Shown here: one piece after another, positions 8,623 to 19,158 of the stretch
Layout: each line of letters starts with the position of its first letter
Position numbering within the stretch: the stretch's first letter is position 1
Assembly (NCBI RefSeq): GCF_900101125.1
Contig: NZ_FNFL01000003.1
Location: forward strand, 248,001 to 312,000
Direction of reading: 5' to 3'
DNA from: Sediminibacillus albus
GTDB lineage: Bacteria > Bacillota > Bacilli > Bacillales > Amphibacillaceae
Length of the DNA: 64,000 bases
Translations under genes and position numbers: made by a program
The notes under the pieces: generated by a model
Databases searched by the model: none
What the model was told of the DNA's origin: nothing
What the model saw: only the letters and a program-made list of their open reading frames with translations

Positions 8623-9397
8623 ACAGAAACTACCAAAGGCGCCAAGTAGAATCAAGCATTATCTAACCTTCATTCTTATTTTATTCCTATTATGGGGCAG
8701 TGCTTATCAAACTGGCAGTACTTTTAACGAATTAATTGAAGGCTTTCCTAATATGTTCAGTGTGCTTGACGAAATGATCCCGCCAAACTGGGCCTATTTC
8801 GATAATATCATTCAAGCGATGCTGGATACGATTCGAATGGCTGTCTTAGGTACTACGATTGGAGCAGTGATTGCCATTCCGTTTGCATTGTTTTCAGCAA
8901 GCAATATGATGAAATCTACCTGGATTTTTTACCCAGTCAGGTTTATTTTAAATCTTGTCCGTACCATTCCTGAACTATTGTTAGCAGCTATTTTTGTTGC
9001 AATCTTTGGATTAGGGCCGCTTCCTGGTATTTTTGCTTTGGGCATTTTTTCTACCGGTATTATCGCCAAACTGACATATGAAGCGATTGAGGGGATTGAT
9101 AAAGGCCCTTTAGAATCGATGACAGCTGTAGGAGCCAATAAAATCCAGTGGATCACGTTTTCTGTTGTTCCTCAGGTGGCCGCTTACTATGTGTCTTATG
9201 TACTTTATTCCTTTGAAATCAATATACGTGCTGCTGCTATTTTAGGACTAGTTGGGGCTGGAGGTATCGGTGAATACTATGACAGAACGTTAGGATTCCT
9301 TGAATATGACAAAGTAAGCACGATCATTATATTCACTTTAGTAGTTGTGTTAATTATCGATTATATCAGTACTAAATTACGGGAGAATTTATTATGA
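8606..9397 (+). CDS. phnE: Phosphonate/phosphate ABC transporter, permease (first copy)
   Basis: Integral membrane subunit of the importer, 263 residues with about six hydrophobic segments. The cytoplasmic coupling loop reads [19 protein letters not shown], the PhnE form of the EAA motif, near residue 160. It starts inside the end of phnC and overlaps the second permease gene by 4 bases (ATGA). Two homologous permeases in tandem, forming a likely heterodimer, are typical of phnDCEE operons in Firmicutes. Confidence 0.92.
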   Translation: MNQLNEQKLPKAPSRIKHYLTFILILFLLWGSAYQTGSTFNELIEGFPNMFSVLDEMIPPNWAYFDNIIQAMLDTIRMAVLGTTIGAVIAIPFALFSASNMMKSTWIFYPVRFILNLVRTIPELLLAAIFVAIFGLGPLPGIFALGIFSTGIIAKLTYEAIEGIDKGPLESMTAVGANKIQWITFSVVPQVAAYYVSYVLYSFEINIRAAAILGLVGAGGIGEYYDRTLGFLEYDKVSTIIIFTLVVVLIIDYISTKLRENLL

Positions 9398-10194
9398 GCA
9401 GTGCAACTAGACCAATAAAACCAAAAAAGAAGATTTATAAACGCTGGGTTATCTATATTGTGCTAGCCCTCATTTATGTCTGGGCATTGTCAGGCGTTCC
9501 AGTGGAGGGCTTTAAAGAAACTGCAGGCCAAATCTCCAAAGCTATTTTATCGGGCATTTTTTCTCCAGATTGGGACTATGTGTACCTGCCGGAAGGGGAG
9601 GATTTGCTGAGGGGCTTGCTGGATACATTGGCAATCGCTATCCTAGGGACATTCATTTCTGCTTTTTTATGTATTCCATTTGCTTTTTGGGCCGCTAATA
9701 ATATGAGCAGGATTAAAGCTAACGCAGGAATCGGCAAATTCTTTCTTAGCTTTGTCCGTACTTTTCCAGAATTAGTTATGGCCTTGCTTTTTATTAAAGT
9801 AGTTGGCCCAGGTTCTTTTGCTGGCGTATTAGCACTGGGACTTCATTCCATCGGCATGCTCGGCAAGTTGTTTTCCGAGGAAGTCGAAAATATTGATTTA
9901 GGTCCGTCTGAAGCATTAAAAGCTACCGGAGCACGCCCGTTGCAAATCTTATGGTTCGCAGTCTTTCCCCAAGTATTGCCAGGATTTATTTCCTATACGC
10001 TGTACCGATTTGAAATAAATCTCCGTTCAGCAAGTGTTCTCGGGATTATTGGAGCCGGGGGAATCGGGACCCCCTTAATATTTGCCATGCAATCACGCGA
10101 CTGGAGCCGGGTTGGTATTATCCTGCTCGGGATTATCGTCATGGTAACCATCGTCGACATAATCTCCGGCTACTTAAGAAAGAAAATTGTGTAG
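9394..10194 (+). CDS. phnE: Phosphonate/phosphate ABC transporter, permease (second copy)
   Basis: Paralogue of the preceding permease, 266 residues, with a charged N-terminus (PIKPKKKIYKR), about six membrane segments and the coupling loop EEVENIDLGPSEALKATGA near residue 170. ATG overlaps the upstream stop as ATGA. It ends the operon; a strong terminator follows. Confidence 0.92.
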   Translation: MSSATRPIKPKKKIYKRWVIYIVLALIYVWALSGVPVEGFKETAGQISKAILSGIFSPDWDYVYLPEGEDLLRGLLDTLAIAILGTFISAFLCIPFAFWAANNMSRIKANAGIGKFFLSFVRTFPELVMALLFIKVVGPGSFAGVLALGLHSIGMLGKLFSEEVENIDLGPSEALKATGARPLQILWFAVFPQVLPGFISYTLYRFEINLRSASVLGIIGAGGIGTPLIFAMQSRDWSRVGIILLGIIVMVTIVDIISGYLRKKIV

Positions 10195-10241
10195 GCAAAA
10201 AAACAGGAGGCCATGCCAAAGCCTTTTACCCTTCATAATAT

Positions 10242-10283
10242 AACTGCGGTTCCGCCATCTGGTGTGGCTCCGCAGTTTTTCTT
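10242..10283 (+). terminator. Intrinsic terminator of phnDCEE
   Basis: AACTGCGG (10242-10249) pairs with CCGCAGTT (10270-10277) and is followed by a T-run. Confidence 0.85.
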
Positions 10284-10376
10284 ATGAAAGCCGGGCTGAC
10301 CAGCCCTGGCATTGACTTACAGCGCTAAAACCTTTATCCTTAATAGGATGATATACTTTCTGGAGGAATGTTATAA

Positions 10377-11999
<1,623 letters not shown>

Positions 12000-12025
12000 A
12001 AACGTAAACGCACCGTTATTGATTA

Positions 12026-12053
12026 AAAGCTGCCCCTAAGGCAGCTTTTTTTA
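12026..12053 (+). terminator. Intrinsic terminator of the ABC-F gene
   Basis: AAGCTGCC and GGCAGCTT pair around a CTAA loop, followed by seven T. Confidence 0.88.
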
Positions 12054-12113
12054 TTCAACGCTAACTTCCCCCTATTCACTAGAAAACAGCGCCGACCGTG
12101 CTTTTTGACTAAT

Positions 12114-12219
12114 TTGTGAAATATATCACAATATGGTTGATTAATCGTTCATAGAGGATTATACTAAGTTTGTGATCAATTGTGATTACCTTCACAATAT
12201 CATGTGAAAAACATCACAA
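12114..12219 (+). promoter_or_regulatory. nox promoter with three Rex operators
   Basis: The promoter has -35 TTGATT (12137-12142), a 17-base spacer and -10 TATACT (12160-12165). Three 18-base sites fit the Rex consensus TTGTGA-N6-TCACAA: 12114-12131 (perfect arms, just upstream of -35), 12180-12197 (perfect arms, just after the start point) and 12202-12219 (one mismatch, ATGTGA). An extra TTGTGA half site lies at 12170-12175. Rex binds when NADH is low, so the gene should be induced as NADH rises, matching the enzyme. Confidence 0.85.
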
Positions 12220-12239
12220 ATAATGGAGGATGATGTTAC

Positions 12240-13622
12240 ATGAAAGTAGCTGTTATCGGATGTACCCATGCAGGGACTGCCGCAATTACCAATATATTAA
12301 GTATGTATCCTGAAGCGGAAATTGATGTTTTTGAAAAAAATGATAATGTTTCTTTCCTATCTTGCGGAATCGCTTTGTATGTAGGCGGGGTTGTAGAAAA
12401 TCCTGAGGGCTTATTTTATGCTTCAGTAGAAGCGTTTGAAAAGCAAGGGGTTCGCATGCATATGCAGCATGCCGTCACAAGCTGCAATACAACAGCAAAA
12501 ACATTGGAAGCCAAAGATTTAAAAACAGATAAAATCACCCGATATGAATATGATAAATTAATTATTACTTCCGGTTCATGGCCGGTAACTCCACCGATTC
12601 CGGGGAGTAACTTAGACAATGTCCAACTATGCAAAAACTTCCACCATGCTAATGAAATTATTGCACGATCGGAGGCGGCGGAAAAAATCGTTGTGGTAGG
12701 CGCGGGATATATCGGTATTGAATTAGTAGAAGCTTTTGAACAGGCGGGTAAACATGTAACCTTGGTTGACAGCGAAGACCGCATTCTGAATCGTTATTTA
12801 GATGAGGAGTTCACGCGCCCAATTGAAACCACACTTGCCGAGAAAGGTGTAAACCTTGCATTGAGCCAGACAGTAAACTCGTTTCAAGGAAAGGACGGAA
12901 AAGTTTCGCAAGTCGTCACGTCTAAGGCAAGCTACGATGCCGACCTGGTCATTATGTGCATCGGCTTTCGCCCAAACACAGAATTATTTGCCGGACAGCT
13001 GGATATGCTCAATAATGGTGCCATCAACGTCGACGAGTACATGCGCACCAGCTCCCCTGATGTATTCGCTGCCGGAGATTGTTGTGCGGTAGCTTACAAT
13101 CCCAGTCAGCAGCAGGCGTATATCCCATTAGCTACCAATGCTGTTCGTATGGGTACGTTGACAGCTTATAATCTAGTTCGTCCACGTCTGGCTCACCCCG
13201 GAACTCAGGGAACATCCGGATTGAAAATCCATCAGCACAATATATCGGCAACCGGCTTGACAGCATCTGCCGCAAGGGCTGCCGGGATAGCGGTGAGCAG
13301 CGCGATGATTGAAGACACCTATCGTCCCGACTTTATGCCGGATAACGCTGTGCTTAAACTAAAGGTAGTGTACGAACAGGAAAGCCATCGCATCGTTGGA
13401 GCACAAGTGATTTCTGATGCCGATTTTACACAAGCAATGAACACGTTAAGTGTCAGCATTCAAAATAACATGACAATTGAACAAATGGCGATGACTGACT
13501 TCTTTTTCCAGCCGCATTACAATAAACCTTGGAACTATTTGAACCAGGTTTGTCTAGAAGCAATGAAAAAAGAACAGGAAAAACAAACTGCCAGAACTCT
13601 AAAGCAAGTGGTTGGGACATAA
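12240..13622 (+). CDS. nox: NADH oxidase (water-forming type) / CoA-disulfide reductase family
   Basis: Cytoplasmic FAD enzyme oxidising NADH. It has the N-terminal dinucleotide fold (VIGCTHAGTAA), the redox-active cysteine Cys42 in SFLSCGIAL, a second nucleotide fold VVGAGYIGIELVEAFEQAG for NADH near residue 152, and the FAD-closing motif DVFAAGDCCAV near residue 280. 460 residues, usual length. The single active Cys is shared by water-forming NADH oxidases and CoA-disulfide reductases; the Rex sites favour NADH oxidase. The last codons (VVGT and stop) are supplied by the start of the repeat element at 13608, so the C-terminus may differ from relatives. Confidence 0.9.
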   Translation: MKVAVIGCTHAGTAAITNILSMYPEAEIDVFEKNDNVSFLSCGIALYVGGVVENPEGLFYASVEAFEKQGVRMHMQHAVTSCNTTAKTLEAKDLKTDKITRYEYDKLIITSGSWPVTPPIPGSNLDNVQLCKNFHHANEIIARSEAAEKIVVVGAGYIGIELVEAFEQAGKHVTLVDSEDRILNRYLDEEFTRPIETTLAEKGVNLALSQTVNSFQGKDGKVSQVVTSKASYDADLVIMCIGFRPNTELFAGQLDMLNNGAINVDEYMRTSSPDVFAAGDCCAVAYNPSQQQAYIPLATNAVRMGTLTAYNLVRPRLAHPGTQGTSGLKIHQHNISATGLTASAARAAGIAVSSAMIEDTYRPDFMPDNAVLKLKVVYEQESHRIVGAQVISDADFTQAMNTLSVSIQNNMTIEQMAMTDFFFQPHYNKPWNYLNQVCLEAMKKEQEKQTARTLKQVVGT

Positions 13623-14112
13623 CATACATCCACTTGGCACAAACCGAACAATTACAGAAGATGAAGTTTAAAAATATAAATGGCAATATAACAAACAGTA
13701 TTATCAGATAAGTATTAGTACTGCGCTGCGGAAATACACTACACTTTCCGCGGGCGGCTGGTGAGCCTCCTCGAGCTTGCGCTCTGCGGGGTCTCACCGA
13801 GGCCTTTTCTCCCGCAGGAGTCTCCGTGGATTTCCTCCACTGAAAGTCTGTGTACTGTTTTCAGCCAACAGCCCTATCATCGCAGCCAAAAATGACCCCT
13901 TTATTTTCAAGGAGGCTGAAGCTGTGCCTACGGAAAGCGAAGGATACTGCCTGCGCCAGTTTAAGCATCCAACTTTGTTAAAAGGAAAAAATAGAGTTGT
14001 CACTGGATCCGCAGGTGTTAAAAAAGCAAAAATCGAACGGCTCGAACCCTAAGGATTTCGAATCATCGTTCGATTTTTTGCTTTAGCCACTATCCTTTTG
14101 TCCCAGCCCTTG
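13608..14112 (+). repeat. Interspersed repeat, copy A
   Basis: About 505 bases between the convergent nox and trpA genes. The left end is GTGGTTGGGACATAACATAC and the right end, read on the minus strand, is GGGCTGGGACAAAAGGATAG. Inside are a GC-rich block (13727-13850) that folds on itself (GGTGAG against CTCACC) and a hairpin flanked by T-runs at 14028-14083 (AAAATCGAACG against CGTTCGATTTT) that could terminate both genes. The block and the hairpin end recur inverted at 54777-55408; the hairpin end recurs at 31460-31730. Small open frames inside are artefacts of the repeat. Confidence 0.85.
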
Positions 14113-14130
14113 TTTTAAGGTAAAAGTTTA

Positions 14131-14931
14131 TTATGAATCGATGGAAGCCTTCTGCCCTGCTTTAGCTGCCCGGATCATTGCCTGGATATCGCTGCGCTTG
14201 TTTTTGTGTAGGGCATCGACTATTCTGCTGCCAACAACCACACCGTCACAATTGCTGCTAAGCTCCTTTACCTGCTGCGGTGTAGACACACCAAAGCCTG
14301 CCAAAACAGGAACATCGCAGATGGCCTTTAGTTCCGCCAAGTGCTCTTGCAAGTCTGCCTTAAAGCCAGTTCGTGCACCTGTTATTCCTGTAACGGTTAC
14401 CGCATATAAAAATCCTTCCGTCCTCTTGGCAATTTCCTGAAGCCGTTCTGGCGGACTAGTCAATGAAGCAAGGCGAATCAGCGCAATATCTTTTTCTTTC
14501 AGCTGTACCGCCACCATATGCTCTTCCTCTAAAGGCATATCAGGAATGATCAAGCCACTGACACCCGCTACTTGACAGGCATCGGCGAACGCTTCGATCC
14601 CGTAAGCATAGATAGGATTCAAATATGTCATCAAAACTATCGGGATATTCCGTTTCTCCTTAAACTGCTGTAATTTGTGCAGTATAGCCCGTAGGCTTAC
14701 ACCTTCCTGAAGTGCTCGAATTCCAGCTTCCTGAATGGTAGGGCCATCCGCTACCGGATCAGAAAATGGTACACCAACTTCTAAAACAGTTGCTCCACTT
14801 TCCTGGAGAAACTGGACTTGCTCCTCTAAACGATCCAGACCACCATCCCCCGCCATGATATAAGGTACAAATGCTTTATCCCCTTGGTTGAGTACTTTTT
14901 GGAAAGCCTCTTGTAACTGTTGTTTACTCAT
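14131..14931 (-). CDS. trpA: Tryptophan synthase alpha subunit
   Basis: Cleaves indole-3-glycerol phosphate to indole and glyceraldehyde 3-phosphate in the alpha2-beta2 complex. The TIM-barrel shows the catalytic glutamate in [16 protein letters not shown] near residue 52, the catalytic Asp region PDMPLEEE near 130, and the phosphate-binding loops [12 protein letters not shown] and [10 protein letters not shown]. 266 residues from ATG 14931, which follows GGAGGGAGTTCCT; the frame continues 5 codons upstream but that start has no ribosome site. Last gene of the trp operon, overlapping trpB by 8 bases. Confidence 0.96.
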   Translation of the reverse strand: MSKQQLQEAFQKVLNQGDKAFVPYIMAGDGGLDRLEEQVQFLQESGATVLEVGVPFSDPVADGPTIQEAGIRALQEGVSLRAILHKLQQFKEKRNIPIVLMTYLNPIYAYGIEAFADACQVAGVSGLIIPDMPLEEEHMVAVQLKEKDIALIRLASLTSPPERLQEIAKRTEGFLYAVTVTGITGARTGFKADLQEHLAELKAICDVPVLAGFGVSTPQQVKELSSNCDGVVVGSRIVDALHKNKRSDIQAMIRAAKAGQKASIDS

Positions 14932-16129
14932 AGGAACTCCCTCCAAACGCTGATCTCACTGTGTCTACGTCTTTATCTCCCCTGCCTGATAAACAAATGA
15001 CAATTGTTTGATCCTTGCTCATTTTCTGAGCTAACTTCATGCTGTAAGCAACTGCATGGGCACTCTCCAACGCTGGCATGATGCCCTCTGTTTTTGTGAG
15101 CAACTGTAAAGCCTCTAAAGCTTCCTCATCGGTAATGGAATCATAAGTTACTCTGCCCGCCTCTTTTAGATGACTGTGTTCTGGCCCGATGCCCGGATAA
15201 TCCAGCCCCGCTGAAATCGAGTGTGCCTCCGTTATTTGGCCGTTTTCATCTTGCAGAAGATAACTCAAGGTGCCATGCAGGATACCTGCCTTGCCGTCTG
15301 TAAGGGTTGCGGCGTGTTTTCCAGTTTTTATCCCAGAACCTCCTGCTTCTACACCATAAAGAGCAACCTCATGGTCTTCAACAAATGGATAGAACATTCC
15401 CATCGAGTTACTTCCTCCCCCAATGCAGGCTATAACTGCTTCGGGTAATTTTCCGTCTTGAGCCAGGATTTGCTGCTTCGTTTCCGTACCAATCACACTT
15501 TGGAAATCACGGACGATTTTCGGGAACGGGTGCGGGCCGACGACTGACCCGATAATATAATGGGTATCCTCGACATTGGTGACCCAGTAGCGCAAGGCTT
15601 CATTGACAGCATCCTTTAAAGTGCCGCTTCCCTGTTCCACACTCTCCACCCTTGCTCCCAATAATTCCATACGGAAAACATTCAGCTTTTGTCTGCGGAT
15701 ATCTTCTTTTCCCATGAAAATGACACAGTCTAAACCAAGCAAAGCACAAACTGTTGCAGTAGCTACCCCATGCTGGCCGGCGCCCGTTTCAGCAACGACT
15801 TTTTTCTTTCCCATTCGGACTGTCAGCAATGCTTGCCCAATGGCATTATTGATCTTATGCGCACCCGTATGGTTTAAATCTTCTCGTTTTAAATAAATCC
15901 TGGGACCGCCAAATTGGCTAGTGAAATTCTCAGCATAATATAACGGGGTTTCTCTCCCTACATACTGCTTAAAATAGTAATCAACTTTTTCGATAAATTC
16001 CGGATCGGCCATTGCTTCTACATAGGCCTTTTCAAGTTCTAAAACAGCAGGCATTAAAGTTTCCGGAACAAATCTTCCGCCAAAACTTCCGAAATGGCCC
16101 TGCTGATCTGGTTGTTGATAGGTTTTCAT
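14924..16129 (-). CDS. trpB: Tryptophan synthase beta subunit
   Basis: PLP enzyme joining indole and serine to form tryptophan. The PLP lysine sits in [12 protein letters not shown] near residue 90, the phosphate-binding glycine loop is [10 protein letters not shown] near residue 236, and the C-terminal [12 protein letters not shown] is typical. 401 residues from ATG 16129 behind AGGAAGG; an upstream in-frame start at 16165 would overlap trpF and lacks a site. Partner subunit gene trpA overlaps its end. Confidence 0.96.
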   Translation of the reverse strand: MKTYQQPDQQGHFGSFGGRFVPETLMPAVLELEKAYVEAMADPEFIEKVDYYFKQYVGRETPLYYAENFTSQFGGPRIYLKREDLNHTGAHKINNAIGQALLTVRMGKKKVVAETGAGQHGVATATVCALLGLDCVIFMGKEDIRRQKLNVFRMELLGARVESVEQGSGTLKDAVNEALRYWVTNVEDTHYIIGSVVGPHPFPKIVRDFQSVIGTETKQQILAQDGKLPEAVIACIGGGSNSMGMFYPFVEDHEVALYGVEAGGSGIKTGKHAATLTDGKAGILHGTLSYLLQDENGQITEAHSISAGLDYPGIGPEHSHLKEAGRVTYDSITDEEALEALQLLTKTEGIMPALESAHAVAYSMKLAQKMSKDQTIVICLSGRGDKDVDTVRSAFGGSSYE

Positions 16130-16145
16130 AATTATCCTTCCTCTC

Positions 16146-16748
16146 CTAACTTTTCGCTGCTTCAATAAAAGCTCTTATTTTTGCAGGATCCTTTTCACCC
16201 GCTGTCTCCACACCGCTGGAAACATCTACTCCAATTGGCGAAACCTCTTTAATAGCGTCCCTGACATTCATTGCGTTTAATCCACCCGCAAGGATGACTT
16301 TGTTAACCTCGTTGGGCAGATGCCTTGTTAATGACCAATTGAATACTTCTCCGTTACCGCCGTGATACTTACCAGACGGACTATCAAGCAGGTAATAATC
16401 ACATTGGTAGTCTTCCATCCTTCTCAAATCATCTTTATCTGCAATTTGAATTGCTTTAATAACCGGAATCTTAATGTTTGCCAGCAAACCAGGCGGTTCA
16501 TCGCCATGCAATTGTGCATAATCAAGGCCAACCGTATCGGCTATTCTATTGATTGTCTCCGAGGACTCGTTTACGAAAACTCCTACTTTATTTATGTGAG
16601 CGGGAATCTGCTGCGATATTTCTTTCGCCCGCTGCATACTAACTTGCCGCTTACTTGGCGCAAATACAAATCCAATAAAATCCGCCCCCGCCCGGATAGC
16701 ATCATTCGCAGCCTGTTCTGTTTTGATACCGCAGATTTTTACTTTCAT
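16146..16748 (-). CDS. trpF: Phosphoribosylanthranilate isomerase
   Basis: Amadori rearrangement step of tryptophan synthesis. The N-terminal KICGIKT supplies the catalytic Cys, [13 protein letters not shown] follows, then [12 protein letters not shown] and the phosphate loop [14 protein letters not shown] near the C-terminus with the catalytic Asp. 200 residues. ATG follows AGGAGGATAATT. It sits between trpC (28 bases upstream) and trpB. Confidence 0.95.
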   Translation of the reverse strand: MKVKICGIKTEQAANDAIRAGADFIGFVFAPSKRQVSMQRAKEISQQIPAHINKVGVFVNESSETINRIADTVGLDYAQLHGDEPPGLLANIKIPVIKAIQIADKDDLRRMEDYQCDYYLLDSPSGKYHGGNGEVFNWSLTRHLPNEVNKVILAGGLNAMNVRDAIKEVSPIGVDVSSGVETAGEKDPAKIRAFIEAAKS

Positions 16749-16776
16749 AATTATCCTCCTATTAGCTGTCCCGGCT

Positions 16777-17550
16777 TTATAACGGGATTTGTAAATCCCG
16801 GAACGTTTGCTGCAAATTTCCGGAGCGCATCATCGTTTCTCCCACAAGAATTCCCTTGACGCCTGCTTGTTTTACTCTTTCTACATCTTCTCTTTTCCGA
16901 AAACCACTCTCACTGATTAATAGCTTATTAGGATCCGAAACTTGCCCTGCTAACTTTTCGGTAGTGGCCAAATCTACTTCAAATGTTCGCAAATCACGGT
17001 TATTGATTCCGATAATTTTAGCGCCGATCTCATTAGCAGCCGCTAACTCCACTTGGTTGTGAACTTCAAATAACACTTCAAGGTCTTTAGCAAGCGCATA
17101 TTTGTACAAATCTGCCAATCTTTGCTCAGGGAGGGCAGCGGCAATCAGTAAAATCACATCTGCGCCAAAATCCTTAGCCCGGTCAATTTGAATTTCGTCA
17201 ATAATAAAATCTTTGTTAAGCAATGGTACATCAACAGTATTCCTGACCGCTTCCAAGTCTGACATAGCACCTTGAAAAAATGGCTGATCAGTCAAAATAG
17301 AAATGGCGCCAGCCCCATTGTTAACGTATTGTGCCGCTTGTTTCGGCGGGTTCACATTAGTATTAATGGCCCCCCTGGAAGGAGAGGCCCGCTTAATTTC
17401 AGCAATAATGCCGATTTCCTCTGCATTTAGAAAACTGTCATAGAGCGATCGCTTCCTGACATCTTTCAATCTGGATGCTGGTTGATAGTTTTTCTTGAGT
17501 TGAACAACTTCTTTTTCCTTTTCCGCTAGAATCTGAGTTAAGATCGTCAT
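16777..17550 (-). CDS. trpC: Indole-3-glycerol-phosphate synthase
   Basis: Closes the indole ring from the trpF product. TIM-barrel with the catalytic lysine in AEIKRASPSRG near residue 52, LLNKDFIIDEIQI near 112, INNRDLRTFEVDL near 183 and ISESGF near 215. 257 residues, usual length. ATG overlaps the trpD stop (TGATG), indicating coupled translation. The start is preceded by AGAGGTGGTGGGCTG. Confidence 0.95.
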   Translation of the reverse strand: MTILTQILAEKEKEVVQLKKNYQPASRLKDVRKRSLYDSFLNAEEIGIIAEIKRASPSRGAINTNVNPPKQAAQYVNNGAGAISILTDQPFFQGAMSDLEAVRNTVDVPLLNKDFIIDEIQIDRAKDFGADVILLIAAALPEQRLADLYKYALAKDLEVLFEVHNQVELAAANEIGAKIIGINNRDLRTFEVDLATTEKLAGQVSDPNKLLISESGFRKREDVERVKQAGVKGILVGETMMRSGNLQQTFRDLQIPL

Positions 17551-18578
17551 CAGCCCACCACCTCTTGTTTAACTTTATTACTGTATTCAATCAAATTTTC
17601 CAGTTTATTAAGTGCTGCTCCCGAGTCAATGCTTTCCTTTGCCATCGTTACTCCCTCTCGAACAGTGGCTGCTTTTCCATTCGCCAGTATCGCCAGCCCG
17701 GCGTTTAACACAACAGTGTCACGGTGGGCACCTGTTTCACCTCGTAAAACACGATATAGAATATCGGCATTCGCCTTTGCGTCCCCGCCTTTAATTTCTT
17801 TATTATCGTAAACGGGTAATCCGACTTCTTCCGGGTGGAGAGTGAATCTAATAATCTCCCCTTTCTCCATAAGCACCAGATGGTTATCGCCAGCCAGTGA
17901 GGCTTCGTCCATATGGCCAGCCCCGTTAATAATCAACGCCCTTTTTCTTCCTAAGCGGTGCAGTACGCTAGCCATCATTTCCAGCATGTCACGCCGGTAA
18001 ATACCGAGCAGTTGTGTGTCTAAGGCCACCGGATTTGTCAACGGTCCAATCAAATTAAAAACAGTCGGGATGCTAAGCTCCTTCCGCACCTTCATGATTC
18101 GCTTCAATCCGGGATGCACGTGAGGTGCAAACAAGAAGGCAATCCCATTATCCTTTAACACATCGAGCATTTGCTCTTTTGACAAATGAAGTGATACACC
18201 AAGGTGTTCGAGTACGTCCGCACTGCCTGTTCTGCTGGAGATGCTGCGGTTTCCGTGTTTGGCTACTTTAATTCCGGCTCCTGCAATGACAAAAGCAGAA
18301 GTAGTACTAATATTGAAGCTTTGCGAACCATCGCCGCCAGTTCCGCAATTGTCCATGACGCCGTCCAATATATCTGTGGCAGCAATCGATTTTTCCCTGA
18401 TGACGTTCACTAGGCCGGTAATCTCTTCCGGTTCCTCGCCTTTTGTTTTTAAAGCTGCAAGGAATGCACCTATTTCTGTTTCCGATGTATTTTCCATGAA
18501 CATTTTCCTTGCTGCCTGTTCCATTTCATTTAAGCTTAATGCCTGTTGATGAATCAGCTTATCGAGATACTGTTTCAT
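17550..18578 (-). CDS. trpD: Anthranilate phosphoribosyltransferase
   Basis: Transfers the phosphoribosyl group of PRPP to anthranilate. The family loop DNCGTGGDGSQSFNIST lies near residue 80 and the KHGNRSISSRTGSADVLE region near residue 108; the LMEKGEIIRF segment is C-terminal. 342 residues from ATG 18578. A second ATG two codons upstream directly abuts the AGGAGG and is unlikely to be used. The start lies inside the end of trpG (20-base overlap). Confidence 0.94.
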   Translation of the reverse strand: MKQYLDKLIHQQALSLNEMEQAARKMFMENTSETEIGAFLAALKTKGEEPEEITGLVNVIREKSIAATDILDGVMDNCGTGGDGSQSFNISTTSAFVIAGAGIKVAKHGNRSISSRTGSADVLEHLGVSLHLSKEQMLDVLKDNGIAFLFAPHVHPGLKRIMKVRKELSIPTVFNLIGPLTNPVALDTQLLGIYRRDMLEMMASVLHRLGRKRALIINGAGHMDEASLAGDNHLVLMEKGEIIRFTLHPEEVGLPVYDNKEIKGGDAKANADILYRVLRGETGAHRDTVVLNAGLAILANGKAATVREGVTMAKESIDSGAALNKLENLIEYSNKVKQEVVG

Positions 18579-19158
18579 ATTCATCCTCCTTTATCATAGA
18601 GAGAAAGTTTCTAAGCATTGCCTTACCAGTCTTCGTACCAATCGATTCTGGATGAAACTGCATTCCATATACTGGTAAAGTCTGATGTTTTAAAGCCATG
18701 ATTTCCCCATCATCATCAGCTGTAGCGGTCACTTCCAAGCAAGCAGGTACACTAGTGTTTTCAATGGCAAGAGAGTGATACCTCATTACCTCTGCCGGTT
18801 GGGGAAGGTCTGCAAATAACCCTGACCGCTGATGGGTAACCATTGATGTTTTTCCGTGCATAACGTTAGATGCATGAATGACCTTGCCTCCGAAGGCTGA
18901 ACCGATTGCCTGGTGTCCCAGGCAAATCCCGAGGATGGGGATGCTTCCAGCAAACCGTTTTACGACTTCGATGCATATACCCGCTTTCTCTGGGGTACCA
19001 GGGCCTGGTGACAATACGATTGCTTCCGGGCTTAAAGCTTCCACTTCCTCCAACGTCAAGGCGTCATTACGGAACACCCGCACCTCTTTTTCTAACACGG
19101 ATATATATTGGTATAAGTTATAAGTAAACGAATCATAATTATCGATTAATAAAATCAT
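18559..19158 (-). CDS. trpG: Anthranilate synthase glutamine amidotransferase subunit
   Basis: Supplies ammonia to TrpE from glutamine. The class I amidotransferase triad is visible: Cys in PILGICLGHQAIG near residue 79, and His-Glu in MQFHPES near residue 168. 199 residues. ATG follows GGAGGTAAACACAA inside the end of trpE (20-base overlap). Such a subunit often also serves p-aminobenzoate synthesis in Bacillus; its place inside trp makes the TrpE partnership certain, and dual use is possible. Confidence 0.94.
   Translation of the reverse strand: MILLIDNYDSFTYNLYQYISVLEKEVRVFRNDALTLEEVEALSPEAIVLSPGPGTPEKAGICIEVVKRFAGSIPILGICLGHQAIGSAFGGKVIHASNVMHGKTSMVTHQRSGLFADLPQPAEVMRYHSLAIENTSVPACLEVTATADDDGEIMALKHQTLPVYGMQFHPESIGTKTGKAMLRNFLSMIKEDEYETVSR

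Noticed and set aside
13777-14052. 91-codon plus-strand frame in repeat copy A
   Set aside because: It lies wholly in the repeat, has no ribosome site, and the same translated words recur from the other copy, so it is an artefact of the repeat.
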